This document shows positions 50,681-59,750 of a DNA stretch of 64,000 nucleotides, piece by piece. Source of the DNA: Amycolatopsis benzoatilytica AK 16/65 (GTDB lineage: Bacteria > Actinomycetota > Actinomycetes > Mycobacteriales > Pseudonocardiaceae); NCBI RefSeq assembly GCF_000383915.1, contig NZ_KB912942.1, forward strand, positions 6,377,175 to 6,441,174. The letters are read 5' to 3'. The translations under genes were made by a program, and so were the position numbers. Numbering within the stretch: position 1 is the first letter of the stretch; each line of letters starts with the position of its first letter. The notes beneath the pieces were generated by a model. That model ran no database searches. It saw nothing but the letters and a program-made list of their open reading frames with translations, and was not told the origin of the DNA.

Positions 50681-52711
50681 ATGACCTCGATCACAGGGAG
50701 TCCGCCGGTGCACTCCGCTCGCTGCGAACCGCTGTTCCGCCCGAAGTCGGTCGCCGTCGTCGGAGTCTCCGCGACCACCGCGCTTTCCTGGGGCCGCATC
50801 GCGCTGGACCGGCTGGTCCGCGGCGGCTACGACGGCGAAGTCGTGGCGGTGGCCCGCGGCGCGCTCGACCTGCCCGGGGTCCGCACGGTCGGCTCGCTCG
50901 CCGAGATCGGCTACGGCCCGGACCTGGTCGTGCTCGCGACCCCGGCGGAGACCGTGCCCGCCCTGGTGGCGCAAGCCCGTGACCAGGGCGCGGGCGCGGT
51001 AATCGTGTTCGCCGCCGGCTTCGCCGAGGACGGCAACCCGCAGCTGCAGGACCGGCTCCGCGCGGCGGCCGGCGATCTCCCGGTGCTCGGGCCCAACTGC
51101 CTCGGCGTGGTCAGCCGCCCGGCCGGCGTGCAGCTGTCGACCACGGTGTTCCTCGACCGCGAACGGCTCGCGCCCGGCCCGGTCGGGATCGTGACGCAAA
51201 GCGGCGCGATGGGCTTCGTGCTGGCCGATCTTCTTGAACAGGCGGGGGTCGGCTACTCCTACTACGCCAGCGTCGGCAACGAAGCCTGCCTTTCCAGCAC
51301 CGAGCTGGGCGGCTACTTGCTGGACCAGCCCGACCTCGACGTGCTGGTGCTCTACCTGGAAGGCGTGCGCGACGCGGCCGGCCTGCGCGAACTGGGCAGG
51401 CAAGCCGCCGCGGCGGGCAAGACCGTGGTGGCGCTCGCGGTCGGACGCAGTGCCGCCGGACGGCAAGCCGCGCTCTCGCACACCGCCGCGGTGGCGGGCG
51501 ACCATATGCTGCTCGCCGGACTGTGCCGGCAGGAAGGCATCCGGCTCGTCACCGATGACGACCAGCTCGTGGACGCGGTTCTCAGCGCCCGCAAGGGAGT
51601 ACGGCTGCCGCCGGTGCCGCGCCTCGCGGTGCTGACCATGTCCGGCGGCGCGGGCGGAGTCCTCGCCGACAGCCTGACGGCGATGGGCGTCCGGGTCCCG
51701 CCGCTGTCGGACGCGACCCGCGAACAGCTCGCCAAGGCCGGCGGGATCGAAGCGGCGGACACCAATCCGGTCGATCTCGGCGGCAACATCGACCGTTGGC
51801 TCGACCGGGTCGAGGACCTGCTCGGCGCGCTCGACACGGACCCCGAACTCGACGGCGTGGTGCTCTATCTGACCTTCGGGGACCGGTTTCGCGAACCGTA
51901 CCGGCGATTGGCCGAAGCCGCCGCGGCGATGCGCACCCCGGCGTGGTTCGTGTGGGCGTGCGCCCCGCCCGGCGAACTGGCTCAGCTCGGCCGGCCGGAC
52001 ACCGTGCTGCCCAGCATCGGCGCACTGGTCCGGCGATTGCGGGTGCTGGTGCCGGACGTGGTTCCGGAGCCCCGGCGACCGTCCGGCGGAGATCGTCCGA
52101 TTTGGACTGAGTTGCGGTCGGCGCCGGTGCTGGCCGAAGCAGGCATCGCGCACGTCCCGACGGTGACCGCGAACGACGCGCCGCCGCCCTGGCCGGGTCC
52201 GTACGTGCTCAAGGGCGATGCTTCCGACGTGCCGCACCGGGCGCGCGCGGGCTTGGTTCGCGTCGGCGTGACCGCGGACGAGCTTCCCGCCGCCACCACG
52301 GCACTCGCCGCGCGCCTGCGCGAGGTGTCCGCCGATCCGGACCGCGTCGTGGTCATCCAGCCGCTGGTCCCGCACACCGTCGAACTGTCGCTGGGCGCTG
52401 TCCGGGACCCGATCTACGGCACCGCCGTCCTGCTCGGCGCGGGCGGCGACCAGGCGGAAGACCCGTCCGCGCCCCGGCGGGCGCTGGTGCTGCCCGCCTC
52501 GCCCGGCCAGATCGCCGAGTTCGCCCGCTGGGCGGAAGCAGTCCTCGGCGCTCCGGCCGCCGCGGTCCGCAGCGCCGTCGACGGCTTGCTCCGCGTACTC
52601 GACAACCACCCGGAATTCGCCGAAATCGAAGCCAATCCGCTCTGCGTCACCGACGACGGCCTGATCGCCGTCGACGCGCTCATCACCACCAAGGAGGACT
52701 CCCGTGACTGA
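50681..52711 (+). CDS. ADP-forming acyl-CoA synthetase-like ligase
   Basis: A 676-residue fused enzyme of the acetate-CoA ligase (ADP-forming) family. A CoA-binding domain (PKSVAVVGVSATTALSWGRI) leads into succinyl-CoA-ligase-like domains with LGPNCLGVVS, the phospho-His segment LSHTAAVAGD and the C-terminal ATP-grasp part with IEANPLCV. These enzymes activate organic acids to CoA thioesters with ATP. The acid is unknown. GGAG precedes the ATG. Its end overlaps the MBL gene by 8 nt. Confidence 0.88.
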   Translation: MTSITGSPPVHSARCEPLFRPKSVAVVGVSATTALSWGRIALDRLVRGGYDGEVVAVARGALDLPGVRTVGSLAEIGYGPDLVVLATPAETVPALVAQARDQGAGAVIVFAAGFAEDGNPQLQDRLRAAAGDLPVLGPNCLGVVSRPAGVQLSTTVFLDRERLAPGPVGIVTQSGAMGFVLADLLEQAGVGYSYYASVGNEACLSSTELGGYLLDQPDLDVLVLYLEGVRDAAGLRELGRQAAAAGKTVVALAVGRSAAGRQAALSHTAAVAGDHMLLAGLCRQEGIRLVTDDDQLVDAVLSARKGVRLPPVPRLAVLTMSGGAGGVLADSLTAMGVRVPPLSDATREQLAKAGGIEAADTNPVDLGGNIDRWLDRVEDLLGALDTDPELDGVVLYLTFGDRFREPYRRLAEAAAAMRTPAWFVWACAPPGELAQLGRPDTVLPSIGALVRRLRVLVPDVVPEPRRPSGGDRPIWTELRSAPVLAEAGIAHVPTVTANDAPPPWPGPYVLKGDASDVPHRARAGLVRVGVTADELPAATTALAARLREVSADPDRVVVIQPLVPHTVELSLGAVRDPIYGTAVLLGAGGDQAEDPSAPRRALVLPASPGQIAEFARWAEAVLGAPAAAVRSAVDGLLRVLDNHPEFAEIEANPLCVTDDGLIAVDALITTKEDSRD

Positions 52712-54023
52712 CCTGCTCGACTACGCGGACAAGGTCTGGCGAGGCGAAGCGGAAACCCGCGTCTACCACTCCGGTGTGTTCCGTCGCGAAGGTCTGCACG
52801 AACTCGCCGACGGCGTGTGGATGTGGCCCGCGTTCGGCAACGTCTACCTGTTCCCCACTCGCGACGGCCTGTTCTGCTTCGACACTGGCGAACGGCGCAC
52901 CGCGGCCGACCTGTTCGACGCGACCCGCGCTCGCACCGACGCTCGGCTGCACACCGCGGTGTACTCCCACGGCCACATCGACCACGTCTTCGGCGTCGGG
53001 CCGTTCGACGCCGAAGCGGAGGAACGCGGGCTGCGCCGACCGGCCGTGCTGGCGCACGAGAACACCCCGCCCCGGTTCCAGCGCTACGACCGCACGCGCG
53101 GCTACAACACGGTGATCAACCAGCGGCAGTTCCAGTCCCCCGGCTTTCGGTGGCCCAGCGAGTACCGCTACCCCGACCTGACCTACCGGGACGCCACGAC
53201 GCTGCGGGTCGGCGACCTCGACGTACGGTTGCGCCATGCGCGCGGGGAGACCGACGACGCGACGATCGCGTGGTTGCCCGAACGCAAGATTCTCTGCTGC
53301 GGCGACTTTTTCATCTGGTCCTCGCCCAATCCGGGCAATCCGCAGAAGGTCCAGCGCTACGCGGCGGAATGGGCGCAAGCCTTGCGCTGGATGGCCGGGC
53401 TCGGCGCGGAATTGCTGCTGCCCGGGCACGGCGTGCCGATCGCCGGTGCCGACCGGGTCCGCACCGCGCTGTCGGACACCGCGGAATTCCTGGAAATTCT
53501 GCACAACCAGACCGTGGACGCGATGAACGCCGGCGCGACTCTGGACGAGGTCGTGCACAGCGTCACCGCACCGGCCGAACTGCTGGCCAAGCCGTACCTC
53601 AAGCCGTCCTACGACGAGCCGGAGTTCGTGGTGCGCAACGTGTGGCGGCTCTACGGCGGCTGGTACGACGGCAACCCGGCGAACCTCAAGCCCGCCCCGC
53701 GAGCCGACCTCTCCCGGGAAATCGCCAGCCTCGCCGGCGGAGCCGACCGGCTCGCCGAGCGCGCCCGGGAACTGCTGGCCGCGGGCGAACACCGGCTGGC
53801 CGGCCATTTCGCGCAACTCGCGGCCGACGCGGAGCCAACCGGCGAAATCGCGCACACCGCTCGCGCGGAAGTGTTCACGGCGCTGGAAAAGGCGGCGACC
53901 TCGACGATGGCCAAGGGCGTGTACGCCTGGGCCGCCGCCGAATCTCAAGCCGCGCTCGACGGAGCCGACCGCGACGAGCACTTGCGCCTGCGCGCCGCCG
54001 GCCGCACCCGCTGGGCCTTCTGA
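52704..54023 (+). CDS. MBL-fold alkylsulfatase-like hydrolase, intact metal site
   Basis: A 439-residue metallo-beta-lactamase-fold protein with a C-terminal helical dimerisation-like region as in SdsA1-type alkylsulfatases. Zinc ligands are all visible: HGHIDH at 89-94, His in RHARGETDD, Asp in CCGDFF and His in LPGHG. Substrates could be sulfate esters or other esters or lactones. The GTG start has AAGGAGG upstream and overlaps the ligase. A paralogue without these ligands lies two genes downstream. Confidence 0.87.
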   Translation: MTDLLDYADKVWRGEAETRVYHSGVFRREGLHELADGVWMWPAFGNVYLFPTRDGLFCFDTGERRTAADLFDATRARTDARLHTAVYSHGHIDHVFGVGPFDAEAEERGLRRPAVLAHENTPPRFQRYDRTRGYNTVINQRQFQSPGFRWPSEYRYPDLTYRDATTLRVGDLDVRLRHARGETDDATIAWLPERKILCCGDFFIWSSPNPGNPQKVQRYAAEWAQALRWMAGLGAELLLPGHGVPIAGADRVRTALSDTAEFLEILHNQTVDAMNAGATLDEVVHSVTAPAELLAKPYLKPSYDEPEFVVRNVWRLYGGWYDGNPANLKPAPRADLSREIASLAGGADRLAERARELLAAGEHRLAGHFAQLAADAEPTGEIAHTARAEVFTALEKAATSTMAKGVYAWAAAESQAALDGADRDEHLRLRAAGRTRWAF

Positions 54024-54120
54024 CCAGTTCCATCCCTGCCCGCACCACCACCGTTCGACCCCTCCCGCTCCACCCCGCCCGGCACACCCCGCCCGACAAC
54101 GCCGTTGAAAGGGGATCCCG

Positions 54121-55470
54121 ATGACCGCTCCCGCCGTTCCCAGCAGATCCACCCGTCCCGCCGCGACACCGGCCACCAGTGCGCGAGGCTGGGTGGTCAC
54201 CGTGCTGCTGCTGGTTTTCATGCTGATCAATTTCGCGGACAAGGCCGTGCTAGGGCTGGCCGCGAAACCGCTGATGCACGACCTCGGGCTGACGCCGGAG
54301 TCCTACGGACTGATCAGCAGCGGGTTCTACTTCCTGTTCAGCATTTCGGCGATCGTGGTCGGGTTCGTCGCGAACCGGGTGCCGTCGAAGTGGATCCTGC
54401 TGGTGCTCGGGGTGGTCTGGGCGCTCACCCAGGCCCCGATGCTCGGCTCCGCCGGGTTCGGCGTGCTGCTGGTGAGCCGGATCGTCCTCGGCGCCGCCGA
54501 AGGCCCGGCGAATCCGCTCGCGATGCACGCCGCGTACAAGTGGTTCCCCAACGAGAAACGCGCTCTGCCCAGTTCGCTGCTCAACGCCGGTTCCGGCCTC
54601 GGCGTCGCGCTCGCCGCTCCTTTGCTCACCGCGGTGATCGTCGCGCACGGCTGGCGCTGGGCGTTCTTCGCGCTGCTGGTGATCGGCCTGGTGTGGGCGG
54701 TGCTGTGGGCTGTCTTCGGCCGCGAAGGCACGGTCGCCGGGACCGCGTCGGTGCACACCGCGCAGAAATCCGAAGTGGACGAGCCGCGGGTACCGTACCG
54801 GCGGATCCTGTTGAGCGGCACCTGGCTCGGCGGGTTCCTCTCCGGATTCGCCGCCTACTGGGCGCTCGCCGTCCTGGTCGCCTGGGTCCCGCACTACTTG
54901 GAAACCGCGCTGCACTACCGCCCCGTCACTACCGGCACCCTGGTGGCGCTGCCGTGGATCGCTTCAGTGGTGTTCAACGTCTGCCAGGGCACGTTGACCG
55001 ACCGGCTGATGCGGCGCGGGGTGTCGAGCCGGATGGCGCGCGGTGTGCTCGGCGGGATCGCTGTCGTGCTCTCCGGCATCGCGATGCTGGCGTTCCCGCA
55101 CGTCGGCGCGGGGTGGCTGCAGATCGCGTTGCTCACCATCGCGTTCAGCCTCGGCGGCGTCGTGTTCGCCATCGGCATGACGGTGAACGCGGAGATCTCC
55201 CCGACCCGGCAGCGCGGCGCCGTGCTGTCCATCTCGGTCGGCCTGGTCACGACCGCCGGGCTGATCGCGCCGTACCTGACCGGGTTGCTCATCCAGTCCG
55301 CCAGCAGCCCCGCCGTCGGCTACACCCTCGCGTTCTCCATCGGCGGCGTGCTGTCCCTGGTCGGCGGCGTGGTGTCGATCGTCTTCGTCCGGCCGGAGCG
55401 GACCGCGCGACGGCTCGGGCTCCGGCCGGTCAACCCCACCGGCTCCACCGACGGAAAGGTCACGCACTGA
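54121..55470 (+). CDS. MFS transporter (anion:cation symporter type)
   Basis: A 449-residue protein with 12 transmembrane segments. FADKAVLGLAAKPLMHDLG, GFYFLFSISAIVVGF and RIVLGAAEGPANPLAMHAAYKWFP fit the ACS family, which imports organic anions such as sugar acids and aromatic acids. AAGGGGAT precedes the ATG. It lies between the two MBL genes and shares one base with the start of the second. It probably imports the compound this operon processes. Confidence 0.88.
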   Translation: MTAPAVPSRSTRPAATPATSARGWVVTVLLLVFMLINFADKAVLGLAAKPLMHDLGLTPESYGLISSGFYFLFSISAIVVGFVANRVPSKWILLVLGVVWALTQAPMLGSAGFGVLLVSRIVLGAAEGPANPLAMHAAYKWFPNEKRALPSSLLNAGSGLGVALAAPLLTAVIVAHGWRWAFFALLVIGLVWAVLWAVFGREGTVAGTASVHTAQKSEVDEPRVPYRRILLSGTWLGGFLSGFAAYWALAVLVAWVPHYLETALHYRPVTTGTLVALPWIASVVFNVCQGTLTDRLMRRGVSSRMARGVLGGIAVVLSGIAMLAFPHVGAGWLQIALLTIAFSLGGVVFAIGMTVNAEISPTRQRGAVLSISVGLVTTAGLIAPYLTGLLIQSASSPAVGYTLAFSIGGVLSLVGGVVSIVFVRPERTARRLGLRPVNPTGSTDGKVTH

Positions 55471-56666
55471 TGCCGGTACCCAGCAGCGACAACCCGCTCT
55501 ACGGCGCCGGCGAGGTCACCCAGGTCGCCGCGGGCGTGTTCACGATCGGTTTGCAGGGCAACACTCTCGCCGTGGAGACCGGAGACGGGCTCGTCGTGGT
55601 CGACACCGGTCCGGCTCCGCATCTCGTCGCGCCGGCACTGGACCGGCTGCGGGAGCACACGTCCGAGCCGGTCCAGTGGATCGTCTACAGCCACGGACAT
55701 CTCGGCTACAACTACGGCGTACCAGCGTTTTTCGACTACGCGGCGGCGCGCGGCGAACCACGCCCGACCGTGGTGGCGCACGAGAACGTGGTGCGCCGGT
55801 ATCGCCGGTACCTCGAAACCGCCGGGCTGCAGAACCGCATCAACGCCCGGCAATTTCGACGTCCCGTGACGGAGTTTCCCGAATTTCCGCCGCTGACGTT
55901 CCCCCATCAGACCTACCGCGAAGCAATGACGCTCAACCGCACCGTGCGGCTGCTGTGGGCACCGTCGGAAACCGATGACGTGACCGCGGTCTGGCTGCCC
56001 GAGCAGCGCGTCCTCTACGGCAGCGCGGCGGTGATCAACGGAATCCCCAACATCGGCACCCCGATGCGGACCATGCGGGACACCGTGCGCTGGGCAGACA
56101 CCCTCGACCGGCTCGCCGAGCTGCGGCCGTCGCTGCTCGTCCCGGAATTCGGGCCGGTCGTGCGCGACGATCCGGTCGGGCAGCTCACCGCGACCGCCGC
56201 CGCGCTCCGCTGGCTGCGGGCCGCCGTGGTGGATCGGCTCAACGACGGACGTTGCGCCGACGACATCGTGCACGACCTGGATTACCCGGCGGAGCTGTTC
56301 GACGTGCCGTGGATGCGCGAGAACTACGGGCATCGGGAGTACCTTGTCCGAGACATTGTCCGGTCGGAAACCGGTTGGTGGGACGGAAATCCGACCACGC
56401 TGCACCCGTGCAGGCCGGACGTGGCCGCGGCCGCGCGGGCGGGCGCGATCACCGACAAGCAAGGCGTGCTCGACCAGGTCGCCCGGCTGCGCGACGAAGG
56501 CCGGACGCAGGAAGCGCTGCACGCGGTGGATGTGCTCGCGCTCGCCCCTGGCGACGATCCGCTCGTCAAACAGGCCCGGGCGCTGAAGGCGGAGCTGTGT
56601 TCAGCGCGAGCGAAGGACGCCAGCAGCTACGTGTCCCGCAGTTTCTACCGAACGTCAGCGGACTGA
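55470..56666 (+). CDS. MBL-fold protein with degenerate metal site
   Basis: A 398-residue paralogue of the alkylsulfatase-like gene upstream (same order of blocks: VYSHGH, AHENVVRRYRRY, INARQFRRP, ETDDVTAVWLPEQRVLYG, GWWDGNPTTLHP). The zinc ligands are mostly gone: HxHxDH is HGHLGY, the RHARGETDD His is replaced in WAPSETDD, the Asp before FF is Ser, and LPGHG is VPEFG. It cannot bind the usual two zincs. It may be a regulatory or structural partner of the intact paralogue. Its ATG overlaps the MFS stop. Confidence 0.82.
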   Translation: MPVPSSDNPLYGAGEVTQVAAGVFTIGLQGNTLAVETGDGLVVVDTGPAPHLVAPALDRLREHTSEPVQWIVYSHGHLGYNYGVPAFFDYAAARGEPRPTVVAHENVVRRYRRYLETAGLQNRINARQFRRPVTEFPEFPPLTFPHQTYREAMTLNRTVRLLWAPSETDDVTAVWLPEQRVLYGSAAVINGIPNIGTPMRTMRDTVRWADTLDRLAELRPSLLVPEFGPVVRDDPVGQLTATAAALRWLRAAVVDRLNDGRCADDIVHDLDYPAELFDVPWMRENYGHREYLVRDIVRSETGWWDGNPTTLHPCRPDVAAAARAGAITDKQGVLDQVARLRDEGRTQEALHAVDVLALAPGDDPLVKQARALKAELCSARAKDASSYVSRSFYRTSAD

Positions 56667-57608
56667 CCGCAGCGCCCGCGCACCGAGTTCCCGCAGGTGC
56701 GCGGCCAGCTGTGGCGGTTCGTGCACCTCGAACTCGCGGCCGAGGCCGGTCAGCCGGAAAGCCAGCCATTCCAGGGTGTCCGCCGGACTGGTGACGCGGC
56801 AGGTCTGTTCGTCCACGGGCGTGACCTCGCCGGCCGCACCCCACAGCCGGGACACCTCGGCGGCCGGAGCGTGCACGGTGACCACGGCGCGGTGAGTGGG
56901 GCGCGAGGTGTGCAGCTTGCTGGTCACGTACGCCGCCGGGTCTTCCGCGGGCAGTTCGCGCCGCTCGAACCGGGTGCCGATGAGCTGCAGGCGCTCGATC
57001 CGGTCCACGCGGAAGATCCGCCAGTCGGCCCGATCGGCGTCGAAGGCCAGCAGGTACCAGCGGCGGCCGGACGAGACGAGGTGGTGCGGTTCGGCCAAGC
57101 GGCGGGTCTCCTCGCCGCTGTTGGCCAGGTAGTGAAAGCGGAGCCGTTCGGTGTTGGCGATGGCGGTGGCCAGCGCGGTCAGTCGCGACGGGTCCACGCG
57201 CGGGCCGTCGCCGGACGGCAGCGGCACAGTCGCGGCGGCCAGCGCGCGTACCCGGCGGCGCAGGCGGCTCGGCAGGACGCGTTCGAGCTTGGTCAGCGCG
57301 CGGACGGACGCCTCGTCGATGCCGGTCACCGCGTGCCCGGACGCCAGGCGCAGGCCGACCGCGATGGCGACCGCCTCCTCGTCGTCCAGCAGCAACGGTG
57401 GCAGGGCGGTGCCGGCGACCAGCCGGTATCCCCCCTCCGCGCCCATCGCGGCTTCGACCGGATAGCCCAGTTCCCGCAGTCGCTCGATGTCCCGGCGAAC
57501 CGTCCGGGGACCGACGCCGAGCCGTTCGGCCAGCTCGCTGCCCGGCCACTGGCGGGGCGTCTGGAGCAGCGAAAGCAGCTGCAACAACCGGGCGGACGGA
57601 TCGCTCAC
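56655..57608 (-). CDS. WYL-domain transcriptional regulator (YafY-like)
   Basis: A 317-residue regulator. The N-terminal helix-turn-helix is ELAERLGVGPRTVRRDIERL. The WYL domain contains RRWYLLAFDADRADWRIFRVDRI, and a WCX C-terminal extension follows. WYL domains sense nucleic-acid or small-molecule ligands. It overlaps the end of the convergent MBL gene by 12 bp and is divergent from the epoxide hydrolase, its likely target, about 45 nt away. Confidence 0.9.
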   Translation of the reverse strand: MSDPSARLLQLLSLLQTPRQWPGSELAERLGVGPRTVRRDIERLRELGYPVEAAMGAEGGYRLVAGTALPPLLLDDEEAVAIAVGLRLASGHAVTGIDEASVRALTKLERVLPSRLRRRVRALAAATVPLPSGDGPRVDPSRLTALATAIANTERLRFHYLANSGEETRRLAEPHHLVSSGRRWYLLAFDADRADWRIFRVDRIERLQLIGTRFERRELPAEDPAAYVTSKLHTSRPTHRAVVTVHAPAAEVSRLWGAAGEVTPVDEQTCRVTSPADTLEWLAFRLTGLGREFEVHEPPQLAAHLRELGARALRSVR

Positions 57609-57653
57609 GATCTAGGACCATATCTGACCTACATGGGTTCTACCGTCGTGCCT

Positions 57654-58751
57654 ATGCCGATCAAGCCGTTCCGCATCGAGATCTCCGGTGCCGCGCTCGC
57701 CGACCTGCACGCTCGGCTGACACAGACCCGCTGGCCGCCGCGGCTGCCCGGCGAAGGATGGGAGCGCGGGGTTCCGGTGGACTGGCTGCGCGAGGTCGCC
57801 TCGTACTGGGCGACCGGCTACGACTGGCGCGCACAGGAGGCCCGGCTGAACGAGTTCCCGCAATTCCGCACCGACATCGACGGCGTTGACCTGCATTTCC
57901 TGCACTTGCCGTCAGCCGCGCCGGACGCGACACCGCTGTTGCTGACACATGGCTGGCCGAATTCGTTCGTGGAGTTCACCGGACTGATCGAGCACCTCGC
58001 GGACTTCCACGTGGTCGTGCCCTCGCTGCCAGGTTTCGGGTTCTCGTCCGCACCTGGCCTCGGCTGGAACGTCGCGCGGGTCGGCCGCGCGTGGGCGGAG
58101 CTGATGCGCAGGCTCGGCTACTCGAAGTACGTCGTGCAGGGCGGCGATCTCGGCGCTTACGTGGCCCCGGAAACGGCGCTGGCCGGCGACGCGCTGGGCG
58201 TCTACGTGACCGCCGGTCTGGGCATTCCGACCGAAGCCGACCTGCCCGACCTGGACGAAACCGAGCGGGCCGCGTTCGCCGCGATGATGTCGCAGGACTG
58301 GATGAACGGCGTCGACCACCACCAGCTGCTGCGCACCGCGCCGCAGACGTTCGCCTACGGCTGGAACAATTCGCCGGTCGGCGCGCTCGCGTGGATGGCG
58401 CAGAAATTCCACGAATTCAACGCCAGCGGCAAGCCGTGGGACAAAATGCTGGACGCGTTCCTGACCAACCTGAGCATCTACTGGTTCACCGGAACCTTCG
58501 GCACGTCGTCGTGGTCCTTTTACTCGAAGGACGGATTCGCTTGGCCGCGAGGGCAGAAGAAAGCGCCGACCGGCGTGTACAGCGGGACTCCCGGGATCCG
58601 CCGGCTGGCCGCGCGCGAATCCGAGATCGTGCACTGGCCGACCGACAATCCCGCCGGGCACCACTTCATCGCGATGGACCAACCAGAGGCGTACGCGGCA
58701 GACCTGAAGAGATTCACGGCAACGGTGCGGTCACTCGCCGACCATGGCTGA
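57654..58751 (+). CDS. Epoxide hydrolase (alpha/beta fold, EHN type)
   Basis: A 365-residue epoxide hydrolase with the N-terminal EHN domain (PFRIEISGAALADLHARLTQTRWP). The oxyanion loop HGWPNS, nucleophile Asp in GGDLGAY and late catalytic His in AGHHFIAMDQPE are all present. It opens epoxides to diols through an aspartyl ester. A start 21 nt upstream (57633) is equally open; neither has a ribosome site. It is controlled most likely by the divergent WYL regulator. Confidence 0.88.
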   Translation: MPIKPFRIEISGAALADLHARLTQTRWPPRLPGEGWERGVPVDWLREVASYWATGYDWRAQEARLNEFPQFRTDIDGVDLHFLHLPSAAPDATPLLLTHGWPNSFVEFTGLIEHLADFHVVVPSLPGFGFSSAPGLGWNVARVGRAWAELMRRLGYSKYVVQGGDLGAYVAPETALAGDALGVYVTAGLGIPTEADLPDLDETERAAFAAMMSQDWMNGVDHHQLLRTAPQTFAYGWNNSPVGALAWMAQKFHEFNASGKPWDKMLDAFLTNLSIYWFTGTFGTSSWSFYSKDGFAWPRGQKKAPTGVYSGTPGIRRLAARESEIVHWPTDNPAGHHFIAMDQPEAYAADLKRFTATVRSLADHG

Positions 58752-58868
58752 ACCCGGGGATGGACGAGACCTCCACGCGGGCTTCCAGCCCTAGCCGATT
58801 CCGCCGTCCGCCGGACGGGAGATAGCTTTCGGAAAACGACATTCCGAGCGATTGAGCCCGGGGCGGGC

Positions 58869-58985
58869 ATGACAACGAATACTCTGGCCGACGCAAGGCA
58901 ACTGCGGAACCTGCACCAGGGAATCAAGCCAGCCGACCTCGCCCTTGCCTCGGCCGCATTCGCGTTCTCCCAGAGATCTGTTTGA
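58869..58985 (+). CDS. Possible 38-residue peptide
   Basis: An ATG preceded by GGGGCGGG opens a 38-codon frame (MTTNTLADARQLRNLHQGI to AFSQRSV) that ends 10 nt before a strong rightward terminator. The helix-prone, non-repetitive composition is compatible with a real peptide. No homologue is known to me. It may simply be the 3' leader of the epoxide hydrolase transcript. Confidence 0.3.
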   Translation: MTTNTLADARQLRNLHQGIKPADLALASAAFAFSQRSV

Positions 58986-58995
58986 GCACTGGCTC

Positions 58996-59034
58996 AGGTG
59001 CGTCCGGATCGATCGAGCCGGACGCACCTTTTCT
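58996..59034 (+). terminator. Intrinsic terminator before the convergent membrane gene
   Basis: A 12-bp perfect stem (58996-59007 with 59018-59029) around a 10-nt loop and followed by TTTTCTCC on the plus strand. It ends the rightward transcription of the epoxide hydrolase or the small frame. Confidence 0.88.
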
Positions 59035-59035
59035 C

Positions 59036-59551
59036 CTACGCCGTAGCCGATTCCCGCGGCAACAGCCGCGACCGGAACACCCAGACTCCCGCAGTGCGCA
59101 CGACGACCATCGTCAACGCCATCGCCACGAAGAACGCCGCGACCCCGCCGTCGTCGATCCCAGTCCGATACAGGAACGTCCCGAAAGACTCCCGGACCGT
59201 CTGACTCTCCTGAACCGCGTACAGAAACGCCAATCGCCCAACGAGCACCGCCAGCCACAACCCGAGGTAGCCGACGCCAGCGGTGGTGTAGACCGCTTTC
59301 TTCCGCGCATCCCACTCGACCTTGGTCAGCTTCACCAGTCCCAGCCCCACCACGATGCCGACCACGATTCCCGCCGCTCCAGTGAGAACGTTGGGGCCGG
59401 TCAGCCTGAGGTCGGCGAGCGCGCCCCAGCCGATCAGCGCGGAAGTGAAGAACGGCATGATCAGGAGAACCCGATTCTCCTTCCGCCGCCCGATATGCGC
59501 CAGCAGCACCACCGCGAGCAGCACTCCGCTGAGAATCAACGCGTCCTTCAT
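59036..59551 (-). CDS. Polytopic membrane protein of unknown function (CcdC-like layout)
   Basis: A 171-residue protein with four to five transmembrane segments. The layout (ILSGVLLAVVLLAHI first helix, then two close helices, a basic loop WDARKKAVYTT, two further helices) resembles CcdC/DUF1453-type proteins. No catalytic motif is seen. GGGGAGG precedes the ATG well. It is divergent from the response regulator with 199 nt between and may be its target, as in some cell-envelope two-component systems. Confidence 0.65.
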   Translation of the reverse strand: MKDALILSGVLLAVVLLAHIGRRKENRVLLIMPFFTSALIGWGALADLRLTGPNVLTGAAGIVVGIVVGLGLVKLTKVEWDARKKAVYTTAGVGYLGLWLAVLVGRLAFLYAVQESQTVRESFGTFLYRTGIDDGGVAAFFVAMALTMVVVRTAGVWVFRSRLLPRESATA

Positions 59552-59750
59552 AACTGCCTCCCCGTGTTCGCGCAATGCCGCCCACAGCGCGTTCCCATCG
59601 TCGGAAAACCGAAGCTAGCCCCGGCGGGCAGGGCGAAACATCGCCGTGCGGGTGGAATCACGACCGGCGACGGGTGCACATTTCTCCACCCGCGGGTGGC
59701 CACCCGGCCGGTAGCTGGCAAGCCGCCCGTGAGTCCGGGATCATGCGGCC

